Origin: Hondaea fermentalgiana
Lineage: Eukaryota; Sar; Bigyra; Thraustochytrida; Thraustochytriidae
Length of the DNA stretch: 20,424 bases
Assembly (NCBI GenBank): GCA_014084085.1
Contig: NPFB01000168.1
Location: 1,501 to 21,924, forward strand
Direction of reading: 5' to 3'
Part shown: one piece after another, positions 1 through 9,296 of the stretch
Layout: every line of letters starts with the position of its first letter
Position numbering within the stretch: position 1 is the stretch's first letter
Notes under the pieces: generated by a model
Databases searched by the model: none
What the model saw: only the letters and a program-made list of their open reading frames with translations
Told to the model about the DNA's origin: nothing
Translations under genes and position numbers: made by a program

Positions 1-527
1 GGAGACGGCCGGCCTCCCTGAGGAGAGGCCGACTCGACCCCGCGCGGCTGCCTCCTGAAGAACGCCGCTGCCGCCCGAGGCCGCGCTGACTTGCCGACCC
101 GGCCTGCCGCCTGCTGCCTGCTCTGCGCGCCCTTCGCGGCCTGCCGGTACCGACGGCCGCTGGCGGCGAGCTCGCGAGGTCCGCGGGTGCGGCTTTCTCG
201 CCCTTTCGGCCTCGTCTTCTACGTCCGTCTTCTCCGTCTTCTTCGCCTCGAGCGAGCGAGGCCTTCGTTCAAGCGGCGCGTGCCGAGGTTGGTTAGACCA
301 GGTCTCGCCAGGTCGCTCGCTAAGCTCGACCGAGGTGCGCCTCGCGCCTTGCTCGCTCACGGTTCTCAGCGTGTTGTGTGTGTCTCTTTTTTCCCTCTCT
401 TGTTGGTGCGAGTGAGCGAGGCCTGTGAGGAGCGGCGGCGTGTTTGACGCGGCGAGCAGGGCCAGGGCTGGCCGGGCTGGCGCGATCGTTCGACCTTGAG
501 GTAGTTGGTTCTTGAGCGCAAAGAACA
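1..527 (+). promoter_or_regulatory. Leader/promoter region of the DEK1-like calpain gene
   Basis: This GC-rich stretch contains no ATG on the plus strand before position 528, and I recognise no protein in any frame. It is rich in C/T runs and holds repeated GAGCGAG/CTCGCTC elements (250-260, 352-358, 414-420). A TGA in frame with the downstream gene lies at 513-515. It most likely holds the promoter and a 5' leader in which a scanning ribosome meets the calpain start first. No TATA box stands out, and the transcription start cannot be placed from sequence alone. Confidence 0.5.
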
Positions 528-3500
528 ATGGCCGGCAAAGTCGTGCAAACAACAGGCGTGGTGCTATGGGAGCGCAAGGATATCTGGGAGGTCACGAACG
601 CCACGGGTCTCGTGGCGGCCATCATCGTAACGCTCGTGCTCTATATTATTATCATGATCATCATGGCGAAAACGAGGTTCCGATGGTGGATGCTGCCTCC
701 AGTAATTACCGCAAGGAGAAAGTGGCTCATGCCATGGATTGACGTCAGAGACCGCGGCGCGAGCAGTTTACGCACTCTGCACTACAGCATCATCGCCTGG
801 AAGGGTGTCGTCAAGGCCCTCCTTGCGGCGCTCGCTGTCAGTGTCGCACTTATGCTCTACTATTCGTCCTCAGATAGCGTTTGGGGCAACTTTCGCCAGA
901 AACCGCTGGCACTCGTCTCCCTGGGGCTCTACCTGCTCACCGTAATCGCGCTGGTCTTGTTCTGGAAAACAAACCTATGGAACATCTCGATGCAGATCCG
1001 CGTGCTCTCCTTTGTACCGCTCTCGCTCAATCTCATGGACACGAAAGGGCATTCGTGGTGGGCACCCCAAGAGGCTCGCGAAAAGGTATTACGCCAGGTT
1101 CTTGCCATCCTCATTTCCCTCGGGCTCATCTTCGTCACAATTACGAATCTCTTTCTCATCCCCTTCGGCGAGTGCGAGGGGGAGGACATTGCGTGGATGT
1201 TCTCAGAATGCAACAAAACTTGGACCTCGCACACGCGCGCGGCGCATGATAACTACATGCAAGACGCGACCTGGCACGTGGGGTCAAACTGGATCTTCAT
1301 CCTTTTCAACTCAATTTTTGTCATCATGACTGCTTTCCTCATCGACCTCTACGTCCACGCGGGCGTTGACCTCGTCGTAGAGGTTCAAACACGCGTTGCC
1401 CAAAGTCTCATGCGCTATGGCGTCAATGCACACCAAATTGCCATGGCGGCAACTGAGACCGACGACGCCACCGGGTCGCTCGCGAGCGCGCGCGACATCG
1501 ATACACAGCTCAATGAGCGAGCCCCCACCGCGCAGGAGCGCGTCGACGTGCTCATGAACATGGACAGTCCTCGCGAAGACAGTCTGGTGCGCGCGTCTTC
1601 GAGCCTTAACAACGACGACGAAGACAGGACAAGCGACGCCGAAGACCGCAAAGGCGGCACACACAGCAACGATAATGATGGCAATGCATCGCCTCACATC
1701 AAGAAGGCGGACTGGGACGCGCTCCCCGGAATCAACGCCCCAATACGCGTGCCACTTTCGAGCCCTGACGGCCGCGAACTCATCGACAAAGAACTCGCGC
1801 GTGCGTATAAGATTCTCAAAAACTTTGTTTGGAAACAAATGGGCGACATGCCGGGTCTGCAGCGCGGCGACGCAGCGGTGACCATCGAGGGTATTGCAAG
1901 GCAAGAGTCGCTGCACAGGTCTGTCGACAAGTCTCGACCACCAGCGCGCGTAATTCGAGCCGCGAAACCGTTTAGCGAACAAAACTACATGGACAAGCTG
2001 CTGCATGCCTACATGGGTATTTTGCGCGCTGGCATGATGATTTCATATGGAGCTTCCGTAACGGTGCTCCTGATGCACGCCGTGCTTCATCTCGTTCTCA
2101 CGCAACGCACCGTGGCGTTTTTTCAGGCCGTCGGCATCCTTATGACCGATTCGATTCTCCTGCTCAGGTTTGCGGAAAGTACGAAGATGCGCACCAAAGT
2201 CCAAGCCAGCTCACGCTATGCGCGCATAAGCCGTGCCAAACCTTGGCATATTGCCACCATATCGCTCTTGTCACGCATCGTGCTCGTAAGTGTTCCCAGT
2301 GACGCCTGGTTTATTGGCCAGGCGTGTCTTTACACCATCGCAAGTATCTATCTGGGCAGAGGTCTTGCCTCAGAGTATATGTCGAAGAAGTCCACGGGCG
2401 GGACGGGCCGCAGAACTGTTTTGCGCGCAGTTCGCCGTGTCCGCGGCGTTGGATCCCTCTTTCGGGTTCTATGGCTCTCGAGCATCGTGTTTCTGCGCGA
2501 AATCCTCTTTGCTGTGTTTCTCGTTTACTTTGGAGGGCTCACGTGGCTGCTGAGCTCGCCAACGCTGGACAATGCCATGCGACTCGGCGTGCAAGAGAAC
2601 AATGGGGGCTATGTTACCATCTGGATCCTTGAGGATGCCGTCCCGCAATACAAAATTGGCGTGCTGGCTTTGCTCATCGTTTGCAACTTTTGCGCCGGCT
2701 TTCTTGCTTGGCACTATTGGCTGCGAATTCGGGGTAAGCGGCCTCTACACGTGTTGAGCAACCTGCGTCTTGCTACGCAAGTCCTGCTCACATTTTCGGG
2801 TGTTCTGGCGCTTGCCATTTACAGTGCATACTTCATCTCGTATGATATGTTCGCCAAGTCCGAGAAGTTCTCCATTTTCGGCACCGTCGCAACAATGCTT
2901 CCCGTGACGTTCGTCGCCGTGTACGTGCACGAGATCTGGGTGCGCGATGACTTTCGCTATTGGCATCCGCTTCCCAAGCGCGTTATTCTACCAGCGAGCG
3001 CAGAGCCCTACGACGAGCACACCATTAAGTTGCGCAACTATGCGGCCAAGGTCAAGGCCGCGCGCCAGCTCATCTGGCGTCGCAACGCAGTCGTGGTGGC
3101 CGGCTCCCTTTTCGTAATTTCAGGTTTTGCAGCCTGGGGCGCCTCTCTTGCCTACGAGATTGAGGATCTTGACACAGAGTTTGCCATTCTCTTTCCCTGT
3201 GCAACCTTTGCTCTCCTTTGCGGCGTTCTTGGCGCCAAACTCTGGTTCAATACGCTCCAAGTCTCGAGTGGTCTCGTGTTCTTCTTTGCGCTGCTCGTGT
3301 CCACAATGTTGGCATCCTACGTTGTGGGTCTCGAGGAGGTCATTACCTCACGCGGCACCGCCTACAATGACTTCCTCGATGTCATTGGCTTCTTCCTGCT
3401 TCTCGTCCCTGTCTTTATCACCGGTGTTGGTTCTATGCTCGTTTTCCGCGATGAGCACTTCAAGCTTAACTGGTTTGTTGTAGCGGCTGCAACCTCGTGC

Positions 3501-6500
3501 CTACTGATCTTGCTGGGACTCGGCTCTTGGTTTGCGATCCGTTTCTCTGCTTTTGCCGCCATTTTCTACTACCTGTGTCTGGTCATTGTCTTTGTGCTGG
3601 CATGTATCTGGCTGTGGTGGCATTCCTCGCGCATCGACAGCGACAAGAGTCTGCGCCCGACGCGTCGTTGGCTCTGGGTCGTTGTCGTCTTTGTGATCGT
3701 ACTTTGCGCGCTCGGTGCGTGGGATCTCGGGACGCAGCAAAGCGTCATCATTGCTGACGTCTCGGACCCTCTGTATGGTGTGAGCTACTTTCTCGTTGCG
3801 TATGCCCTGGCGTTTGTCTTCACGACCGTCTTCATTCTCAGTATTAACCGTGATCTGGTACGCAAGTCAACACGTCTCTCCCCTGCGCCTTCATTGCTTG
3901 GGCTTCCGGCTATTGCCTTCAAAGTGGAAAATCGTGGAGGCGAGCTTTACAAGTACAACAGTCCGGTTCTCTGGGTCATTGGTGTGCTCTTTTCACTGCA
4001 GCTTCTGGGCTTTAGCATTACCTGGACCGTGCAGCCCAATGCGGGCATTTCCATGACTTCCGTGGCCATTTGCCTACTTGAGATCTACGCGCTGCACATG
4101 TCCGTGGAGCGGTCGCTTCATTTTCGCAGCAATTTGCTCGAAATTGATGATGTCTCCGAGCTTGACACCATCTTTGAGCGCATTTTGCGCGAATCTGTCG
4201 ATCGCTGTCTGCAGATTTCCCAGCAGGCAATGATGGCGTCCTGGCTTCAGATCCGCCGGCCGCGCCTCGACGAAACGAACGAAGGCGAAGGGGCCTCGCC
4301 GCGCAAGGGGGCTGAGGGGGCGCAACAGTCTCGGAAAAAGAACCGTTTTTGGAAAAGCAAGCGACGGCGGATGCGTTCGCCTCGCTCTTTCCTGAGAGCC
4401 GAGAGTCAGATTCCCACGACATCTGCTCCAGGAAAGGCACGTCTCGTTCCACTTGTATCCAAGTCGATGCCAGGCTTGTCACGACCGACCTTTCCCTCGA
4501 CAAGCCCGAATGATGTGGAAGCGGGCCAATTCGGGTCCAGTTCGTCGCTGAATAGGCCGCAGGGTGAAACAGACGACCAGAGTGCTGGCGAAGTAAGAGC
4601 AGACGATAACAACGACATCGGGGAGGAGCAGCACTTTGATGAAGTTGACGCGGACGCGGACGCGGACGCGTCCGCGGAAGAGAATGAGGATGAGGAACAA
4701 GATGAAGAGCAAGAGGGCGAGGAGACCATTATCAGCAACGCTAAGGCGCTCGTTGAATACTACGATTCCGTCGCAGAATGTGACGCCGAGTACGAGCGGT
4801 TCCTTCATGATGGCTGCAAGTATGATGCTCTCTTCAATGTGCTATTTTGGATGCGGACAACGCAGGTTGTGCTGGAACAGCGAGCGACATGCAAACGTGT
4901 CGTTTGGACGCCGCTTACGTCAACGCACGGTGGAGATAGCGTGAGCACCGGTTCGGGGAGCTCTGGGCGTGGTGCGCTTCAGATAAGACACTCGAACTCG
5001 CATGCCTCGCCGGAAGATGCTGGAATCCTCGATGATACGCGCAAGGTCATTCCTCCGAGCGCGCTCGGAAGCCATTCACACGCTGAACGAGTGCCCTACA
5101 TGGGCAACTCGACACCGTATCGGCTACCGTCTCTGGAGGTCAACATCACAAACATCAGTTCCTCACAAGAGCACATCTCTTGCGATGCAAGTGTGCCTTC
5201 GGCTCCCGCATCGCTTGCAAAGTCTACCGATCAGTCAACAGCTACTCAGGCGCCGTCGACGTCGTCGAATTCGCCCGCGACCTCCTTGTCCACGCTCAAG
5301 AATCTCAAGTTCTGGAAAGGGGGTCGTGGTCCATTGCGCGCTGCGTCGAGACGATCGTCTTCGACCGTCGCGCGAACTGCGGCCGATCTTCGCAATGCTG
5401 GCCGCCTGCGCTTGGCGCAGACGGTGAGTAATCGAAAAGGATTGATTGCCAGTCAATATGAGCGACACGCAGCACCCCATGAGAGCCCATGCGATCAGCA
5501 ACAACAACAGCACCACCATCAGTACTCTCGTGGTGGCCTGCGCACGAATAGCGAGCTCAATGTCCTCTCTCATGAGTGGAAGCACCTCGACGACGATATG
5601 GTGTGGACGCAGTTGCAGTCGATTGTTCAGCATAGCGGACGATGGAGCGACCCCGAGTTCCCAGCCACGAACGCGAGCTTGTTCCTTGACTGGAATGACG
5701 AAGATTACGAGGAATATCTGGACGACCTTGACGAGGATGACATTCGCGGAGCCGTGTGGTGCCGACCAAGCGAGTTTCTTCCCAATGAAGTGGCGCGAGT
5801 GATGAACCTTTCTCTTTGCGTGAAGCCCTCTGAAAACGTATATGATCCAACGGAGGTCCTCCAAGGCGGAACAGGCGACTGCTGGCTCTTGAGTGCAATG
5901 TCCGTGGTCGCGCTTTTCCCGCGTCTGCTCGACGATGTGGTGGTGACCAAGCACGTTGCCGAAAAGGGGATTTACCATGTGCGACTCTTTCTGGACGGCA
6001 AGTGGGAGAATATTCTCATTGATGACCGGTTCCCGTGTTCGCTTGAACAGAGTCTTGAGTTTGATCCAAACGATGAGTCTAAATCTCTACGATTAAGTGA
6101 TAGGCCTCCAGATATCGTGCTCAAGCGCCCGCACGACGACTACGATCCCAACGAAGTGCGCCGTCTACCCTTACCGCAGTACTGTCGTTCGCGAACAGGC
6201 AATGTGCTGTGGCCAATGCTCATTGAAAAGGCGTATGCAAAGCGTTTTGGTTCGTATGAGGCGCTCAATGGTGGTCACGTTCACTCGGCGCTCGTAGACC
6301 TCACGGGTGGCCTTTCGCAGGTGTTTGCTTTGCACGAGGACGTCGAAGTTGTCATGTCCGGTGCACTTTGGGACAAGCTCCTCGAGTTCAAGAGTCGCGG
6401 AGCATTGCTTGCCGCTGGATCGCCAGCGCCGCCGATGGGAGACTCGAACCAATTTGCGGATGGCCAGCTCGCCACCGATCGTAATGGCATCGTTCACGGG

Positions 6501-7502
6501 CACGCATATTCTATCGTGGATGTGATGGACGAGTCAGATTACAATGGCAAGCACAAGCTGCTGCGGTTACGCGACCCATGGGGCATCTCGCGTTGGAACG
6601 GGCCGTGGTCTCGCAAGGATCGCAAACGCTGGACGCGACGAATGCAGCGCCGTCTCAAGTACGAGGTGGATGCGGCCTCGCGTGTTGACGGCCTGCGTGA
6701 AATTTTGACCCAAATGGAAAGCGAAGACGACGCCAACGAAGACCCTCTCGGATCGCTGCCCACAGGCTTCGAGTCGGACAACACGTCGAGACCTTTTGGA
6801 TCCCCTGAGGAGGGCGACTTTTGGATCTCGCTCGAGGACTTTGTGGCCCGATTCCAATGGCTATACGTGTGCCAGATTTTCGACAAGGAAAAGTGGGTGC
6901 ATCGATCCATCAGCGACGAGTGGAAGGGTTTTACCGCGGGCGGCCCGCCGAATCAACCGGGCGCTTACTACAATCCGCAGTATGGCTTTCGACTACAGGA
7001 GTCTGCGGCGCGAAAGCTTGCGCCGCACCGTGCTCTGGGGTGCGGTTCAGGGAAGCTCGAGACTGTCACAGTCTTTTTCTCCATCTCCAATCTTCAAGAG
7101 TCACAGTCGAGTCATTATCGGAGCAGTGGCCCCTTGGGCGAGACGGACAGTGGCGGTTTTTCCGGTGAGCCGACGGGAATTGATCCTTTTGGTCAATATG
7201 AAGATGCTGCTCGTGAGAGCGGGCGAATTTACCCGTTTATGTCTCTTCTTCTCCTCAATATTGATGGGAAGCGGCTTAATGGAGAGCTAGCTGCCAATTC
7301 TGTGGTGGCAAGCACGGGCAAGTACAAGGATTCGCGGGATCTCTCGTTTGAGACAAAGCTTCCTTGCACGTCAGACATTACGTACACGATTTTCCCCTCG
7401 CTCTTTCCGCGAGGCAAAGAGGGTGCTTTTCGCATCAACATATACTGTGAAACGGGCTTTGAACTTTTTCGACTGCCCATGGACGAATCTGCCATTGCTT
7501 AA
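528..7502 (+). CDS. DEK1: DEK1-like multi-pass membrane calpain (TML-calpain), 2324 aa
   Basis: Cysteine protease of the transmembrane (phytocalpain/DEK1) class, expected in the plasma membrane or endomembranes with a cytosolic protease end. A first helix cluster has about 5 segments (residues about 27-276). A charged loop (about 280-487) follows, then about 17 more segments (about 495-1195). A long disordered acidic, Ser- and Gln-rich linker (about 1230-1700) leads to the calpain CysPc domain (about 1703-2125) and a C2L/domain-III-like end (about 2130-2324). Cys1785 lies in GTGDCWLLSA and His1992 in GHAYS. The third catalytic position is Asp2016 in LRLRDPWG, where calpains normally have Asn. 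About 40 extra residues lie near 1838-1882. The helix count and domain order match plant DEK1. The start is supported by an in-frame TGA at 513-515, A at -3 and G at +4. In plants DEK1 acts in position signalling and mechanosensing; its role here is unknown. Confidence 0.93.
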   Translation: MAGKVVQTTGVVLWERKDIWEVTNATGLVAAIIVTLVLYIIIMIIMAKTRFRWWMLPPVITARRKWLMPWIDVRDRGASSLRTLHYSIIAWKGVVKALLAALAVSVALMLYYSSSDSVWGNFRQKPLALVSLGLYLLTVIALVLFWKTNLWNISMQIRVLSFVPLSLNLMDTKGHSWWAPQEAREKVLRQVLAILISLGLIFVTITNLFLIPFGECEGEDIAWMFSECNKTWTSHTRAAHDNYMQDATWHVGSNWIFILFNSIFVIMTAFLIDLYVHAGVDLVVEVQTRVAQSLMRYGVNAHQIAMAATETDDATGSLASARDIDTQLNERAPTAQERVDVLMNMDSPREDSLVRASSSLNNDDEDRTSDAEDRKGGTHSNDNDGNASPHIKKADWDALPGINAPIRVPLSSPDGRELIDKELARAYKILKNFVWKQMGDMPGLQRGDAAVTIEGIARQESLHRSVDKSRPPARVIRAAKPFSEQNYMDKLLHAYMGILRAGMMISYGASVTVLLMHAVLHLVLTQRTVAFFQAVGILMTDSILLLRFAESTKMRTKVQASSRYARISRAKPWHIATISLLSRIVLVSVPSDAWFIGQACLYTIASIYLGRGLASEYMSKKSTGGTGRRTVLRAVRRVRGVGSLFRVLWLSSIVFLREILFAVFLVYFGGLTWLLSSPTLDNAMRLGVQENNGGYVTIWILEDAVPQYKIGVLALLIVCNFCAGFLAWHYWLRIRGKRPLHVLSNLRLATQVLLTFSGVLALAIYSAYFISYDMFAKSEKFSIFGTVATMLPVTFVAVYVHEIWVRDDFRYWHPLPKRVILPASAEPYDEHTIKLRNYAAKVKAARQLIWRRNAVVVAGSLFVISGFAAWGASLAYEIEDLDTEFAILFPCATFALLCGVLGAKLWFNTLQVSSGLVFFFALLVSTMLASYVVGLEEVITSRGTAYNDFLDVIGFFLLLVPVFITGVGSMLVFRDEHFKLNWFVVAAATSCLLILLGLGSWFAIRFSAFAAIFYYLCLVIVFVLACIWLWWHSSRIDSDKSLRPTRRWLWVVVVFVIVLCALGAWDLGTQQSVIIADVSDPLYGVSYFLVAYALAFVFTTVFILSINRDLVRKSTRLSPAPSLLGLPAIAFKVENRGGELYKYNSPVLWVIGVLFSLQLLGFSITWTVQPNAGISMTSVAICLLEIYALHMSVERSLHFRSNLLEIDDVSELDTIFERILRESVDRCLQISQQAMMASWLQIRRPRLDETNEGEGASPRKGAEGAQQSRKKNRFWKSKRRRMRSPRSFLRAESQIPTTSAPGKARLVPLVSKSMPGLSRPTFPSTSPNDVEAGQFGSSSSLNRPQGETDDQSAGEVRADDNNDIGEEQHFDEVDADADADASAEENEDEEQDEEQEGEETIISNAKALVEYYDSVAECDAEYERFLHDGCKYDALFNVLFWMRTTQVVLEQRATCKRVVWTPLTSTHGGDSVSTGSGSSGRGALQIRHSNSHASPEDAGILDDTRKVIPPSALGSHSHAERVPYMGNSTPYRLPSLEVNITNISSSQEHISCDASVPSAPASLAKSTDQSTATQAPSTSSNSPATSLSTLKNLKFWKGGRGPLRAASRRSSSTVARTAADLRNAGRLRLAQTVSNRKGLIASQYERHAAPHESPCDQQQQQHHHQYSRGGLRTNSELNVLSHEWKHLDDDMVWTQLQSIVQHSGRWSDPEFPATNASLFLDWNDEDYEEYLDDLDEDDIRGAVWCRPSEFLPNEVARVMNLSLCVKPSENVYDPTEVLQGGTGDCWLLSAMSVVALFPRLLDDVVVTKHVAEKGIYHVRLFLDGKWENILIDDRFPCSLEQSLEFDPNDESKSLRLSDRPPDIVLKRPHDDYDPNEVRRLPLPQYCRSRTGNVLWPMLIEKAYAKRFGSYEALNGGHVHSALVDLTGGLSQVFALHEDVEVVMSGALWDKLLEFKSRGALLAAGSPAPPMGDSNQFADGQLATDRNGIVHGHAYSIVDVMDESDYNGKHKLLRLRDPWGISRWNGPWSRKDRKRWTRRMQRRLKYEVDAASRVDGLREILTQMESEDDANEDPLGSLPTGFESDNTSRPFGSPEEGDFWISLEDFVARFQWLYVCQIFDKEKWVHRSISDEWKGFTAGGPPNQPGAYYNPQYGFRLQESAARKLAPHRALGCGSGKLETVTVFFSISNLQESQSSHYRSSGPLGETDSGGFSGEPTGIDPFGQYEDAARESGRIYPFMSLLLLNIDGKRLNGELAANSVVASTGKYKDSRDLSFETKLPCTSDITYTIFPSLFPRGKEGAFRINIYCETGFELFRLPMDESAIA
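4647..4670 (+). repeat. GACGCG hexamer x4 inside the calpain gene
   Basis: Four perfect GACGCG units encode an alternating Asp-Ala run at about residues 1374-1381 of the calpain, within a strongly acidic Glu/Asp stretch of the linker. The unit length keeps the frame, so copy-number changes would only lengthen or shorten the disordered linker. Confidence 0.9.
5496..5522 (+). repeat. CAR/CAY run encoding a Gln/His tract
   Basis: Nine consecutive CAG/CAA/CAC/CAT codons encode five Gln, three His and one Gln in the linker just before the protease domain of the calpain. It is an in-frame low-complexity tract, typical of a disordered spacer. Confidence 0.85.
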
Positions 7503-7781
7503 GTTTGAATATTTGTCAAGTTGCAACAAACAAACGAGCCGAAAAAAGCGGCCAATCATTTTGCTTTTGGATGAACAAATTAATTATAGCCTAGTGCCTT
7601 TGTTTCGTGAATTGTCGACTTTTCTGGAATGCGTGCAGCGGGAGTATAGCAGCATAAGAAGAAGGTCTGTCCCATTCGCTCATTATCCAGAACACAATAT
7701 TCTACGCATCGTTGAAGACTGATATGCAGCGGAGAAACAAGAGCTCTACCTCATTTGTGGGTCAGATCAGATCATATGCGA
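7503..7781. other. Convergent spacer between calpain and HAT1 genes
   Basis: An AT-richer spacer of 279 bp between two convergent stop codons (TAA at 7500-7502, and TAG on the minus strand at 7784-7782). It must hold both 3' ends. I see no clear AATAAA on either strand and no gene. Confidence 0.6.
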
Positions 7782-9296
7782 CTAAGCGAGGAGGTCGGAT
7801 GGAACGCGGCGGAGCGCACTGTGAAACTGATCAACGAGGTCCTCGTACAAGAGCTCTAAATTCTGTTTGAGGTTCTCGCGAGGAAGATCCTGGACGCCCT
7901 CGAGGTTGAGCGCGAAGATGCGGCGTTTGAGCGCGAGACGAAGCCTGCGCAAAGCCGTCTCGTCTTTGGACTTTTCGGCGCGGTGTAGCACAAGCATGTC
8001 AAAGCAGCGCTGTGCCTGCTTGCGTGTGATTTTGACAGTTTTGCAAACCCTGTCTCGAGAAGCATCGTCCATGTGATTGGTGTCCTTCTCATCGGTCGCG
8101 TCTTTCGGCGAGACGTCCTCAAAGACGTTGTTTTCGAGACACAGCGAGAACTCCACGGCATCACGCAAGCGCACAAAGGCCGGGCAAGGTTCTTCCACGT
8201 TCACCTCGTGGACCTTGGGATCGGCAATGGCCCGAAGATATATTTGTTTGACGATGCGCTGGCCAATGCCTTGATTCTGGAGGACGGGTAGCACAACGAC
8301 CTGGCAAATGCGCCATGTGAGCGGGTCTTCTACGCGCATGGGATTGTGAAATTCAAAAAGTGTAAGGAAGCCGATGATGAGGGGCTGCGAAGCGTCTCGA
8401 ATCACGTAAAGCGACCAGCGTGGGTCCTCGGCGTCAGTTTGTTGCGCGGTCTCAATCCACCAGAATGACATGGCTTGCAGCCTACTCATGAGAATGCGGC
8501 GCTCCTCGTTGGAGCAAACTTCTTGGCAAAGCAGGAGCTCGTCGGTATCGGTGGAGGAAATCGTCGTAGCGCCTTGCAGTCCCAATTCTGCGTCTGCCTG
8601 CTGGTCCTCAGCCTTCCACTTGGCAAATATAGTGGGGTCTTCCGTGACACTCGCTTTTTCACCGTTGATAGGCAGGAGACCGCTGTCTCGAACCATGTCA
8701 ATAGGTTCCTTGTCGACCTCCCAGGTGGGCTTGCGCTGGCTCGCAGGAAGAGTGCCCTCGTGCGAGACCTGAAACAAGAGGCGCCATCTTTTCGTGTAGG
8801 AGAACTTGGCTTTGAATCCTTTGTAGCCCAAAAGGTACTTGTCACGAGTGAAGACCTGGTGCGTGAAGAGAGGCGTCATTGTGCCTTGGGCGCCGTCCAC
8901 TTCGATCTCCACACAGTCCTTGACCACGTTAACATACTCTTGGGGATAGTCCTCGGGCAAGATGCGGTTGCCTTCGTCGTCCAAGTTGTCCTGTTCATCC
9001 TCATTCGTAGCGTTTTGCGGATCTGCGCCCGGGGCGTTGGCCGCTGCAGCTGCAGCAGCCAAGACTGCCTCGAGACTTTGTTGTTGCTGACCGCCACTTG
9101 CTCCGGCAGCAGCAGCAGTAGCAGCAGCGGCGGCAGCAGCAGGAGCCGCGGTGGGAGCAGCAGCAGCAGCAGCAGCGCCACCGCCCATGAGACGCTGCAT
9201 GACGCTGCTGAAGATGCTGCTAGCGGCCTCACGCTCGCCCTCCTCCCCGGTGCGCGGCCGCTTGGCGGCGCGGGCCTCGTCGCCATTGTCGCTCAT
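7782..9296 (-). CDS. HAT1: Histone acetyltransferase type B catalytic subunit (HAT1), 504 aa
   Basis: Acetylates newly made histone H4 (Lys5/Lys12 in known HAT1) using acetyl-CoA before chromatin assembly. After a short basic stretch (KRPR, residues 12-15, possible nuclear signal) and an Ala/Gln/Gly low-complexity segment (about 35-100), the HAT1 N-domain includes THQVF and LGYKGFKAKFSYT. The GNAT core carries the acetyl-CoA loop VVLPVLQNQGIG (about 332-345), Glu282 in WIETA and the acidic pair Glu368-Glu369 in NVEEPCPAF, followed by VRLRD. Human HAT1 has Glu-Asp at that pair, so one acid differs. The C-terminal helical region (KITRKQAQR onward) also matches HAT1. The start at 9296 was chosen because MSDNGDE begins a normal acidic N-terminus. 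An in-frame upstream ATG at 9485, directly after a stop codon and in weak context, would add 63 residues. Confidence 0.92.
   Translation of the reverse strand: MSDNGDEARAAKRPRTGEEGEREAASSIFSSVMQRLMGGGAAAAAAAPTAAPAAAAAAATAAAAGASGGQQQQSLEAVLAAAAAAANAPGADPQNATNEDEQDNLDDEGNRILPEDYPQEYVNVVKDCVEIEVDGAQGTMTPLFTHQVFTRDKYLLGYKGFKAKFSYTKRWRLLFQVSHEGTLPASQRKPTWEVDKEPIDMVRDSGLLPINGEKASVTEDPTIFAKWKAEDQQADAELGLQGATTISSTDTDELLLCQEVCSNEERRILMSRLQAMSFWWIETAQQTDAEDPRWSLYVIRDASQPLIIGFLTLFEFHNPMRVEDPLTWRICQVVVLPVLQNQGIGQRIVKQIYLRAIADPKVHEVNVEEPCPAFVRLRDAVEFSLCLENNVFEDVSPKDATDEKDTNHMDDASRDRVCKTVKITRKQAQRCFDMLVLHRAEKSKDETALRRLRLALKRRIFALNLEGVQDLPRENLKQNLELLYEDLVDQFHSALRRVPSDLLA
9037..9185 (-). repeat. GCN/CAG trinucleotide-rich segment in HAT1 (poly-Ala, Gln)
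   Basis: Imperfect GCA/GCT/GCG repeats on the coding (minus) strand encode several alanine runs broken by Pro, Thr and Gly and a run of four Gln, near the N-terminus of HAT1. The segment lies upstream of the conserved domain and is likely disordered and length-variable. Confidence 0.85.

Noticed and set aside
91..447. 118-codon open frame upstream of the calpain
   Set aside because: It has no ATG, consists of Arg/Leu/Ala-rich composition typical of GC-rich leader DNA, and resembles no known protein.
1311..2006. 231-codon antisense open frame under the calpain loop
   Set aside because: It lies wholly opposite a well-supported coding region, and its protein shows only composition bias.
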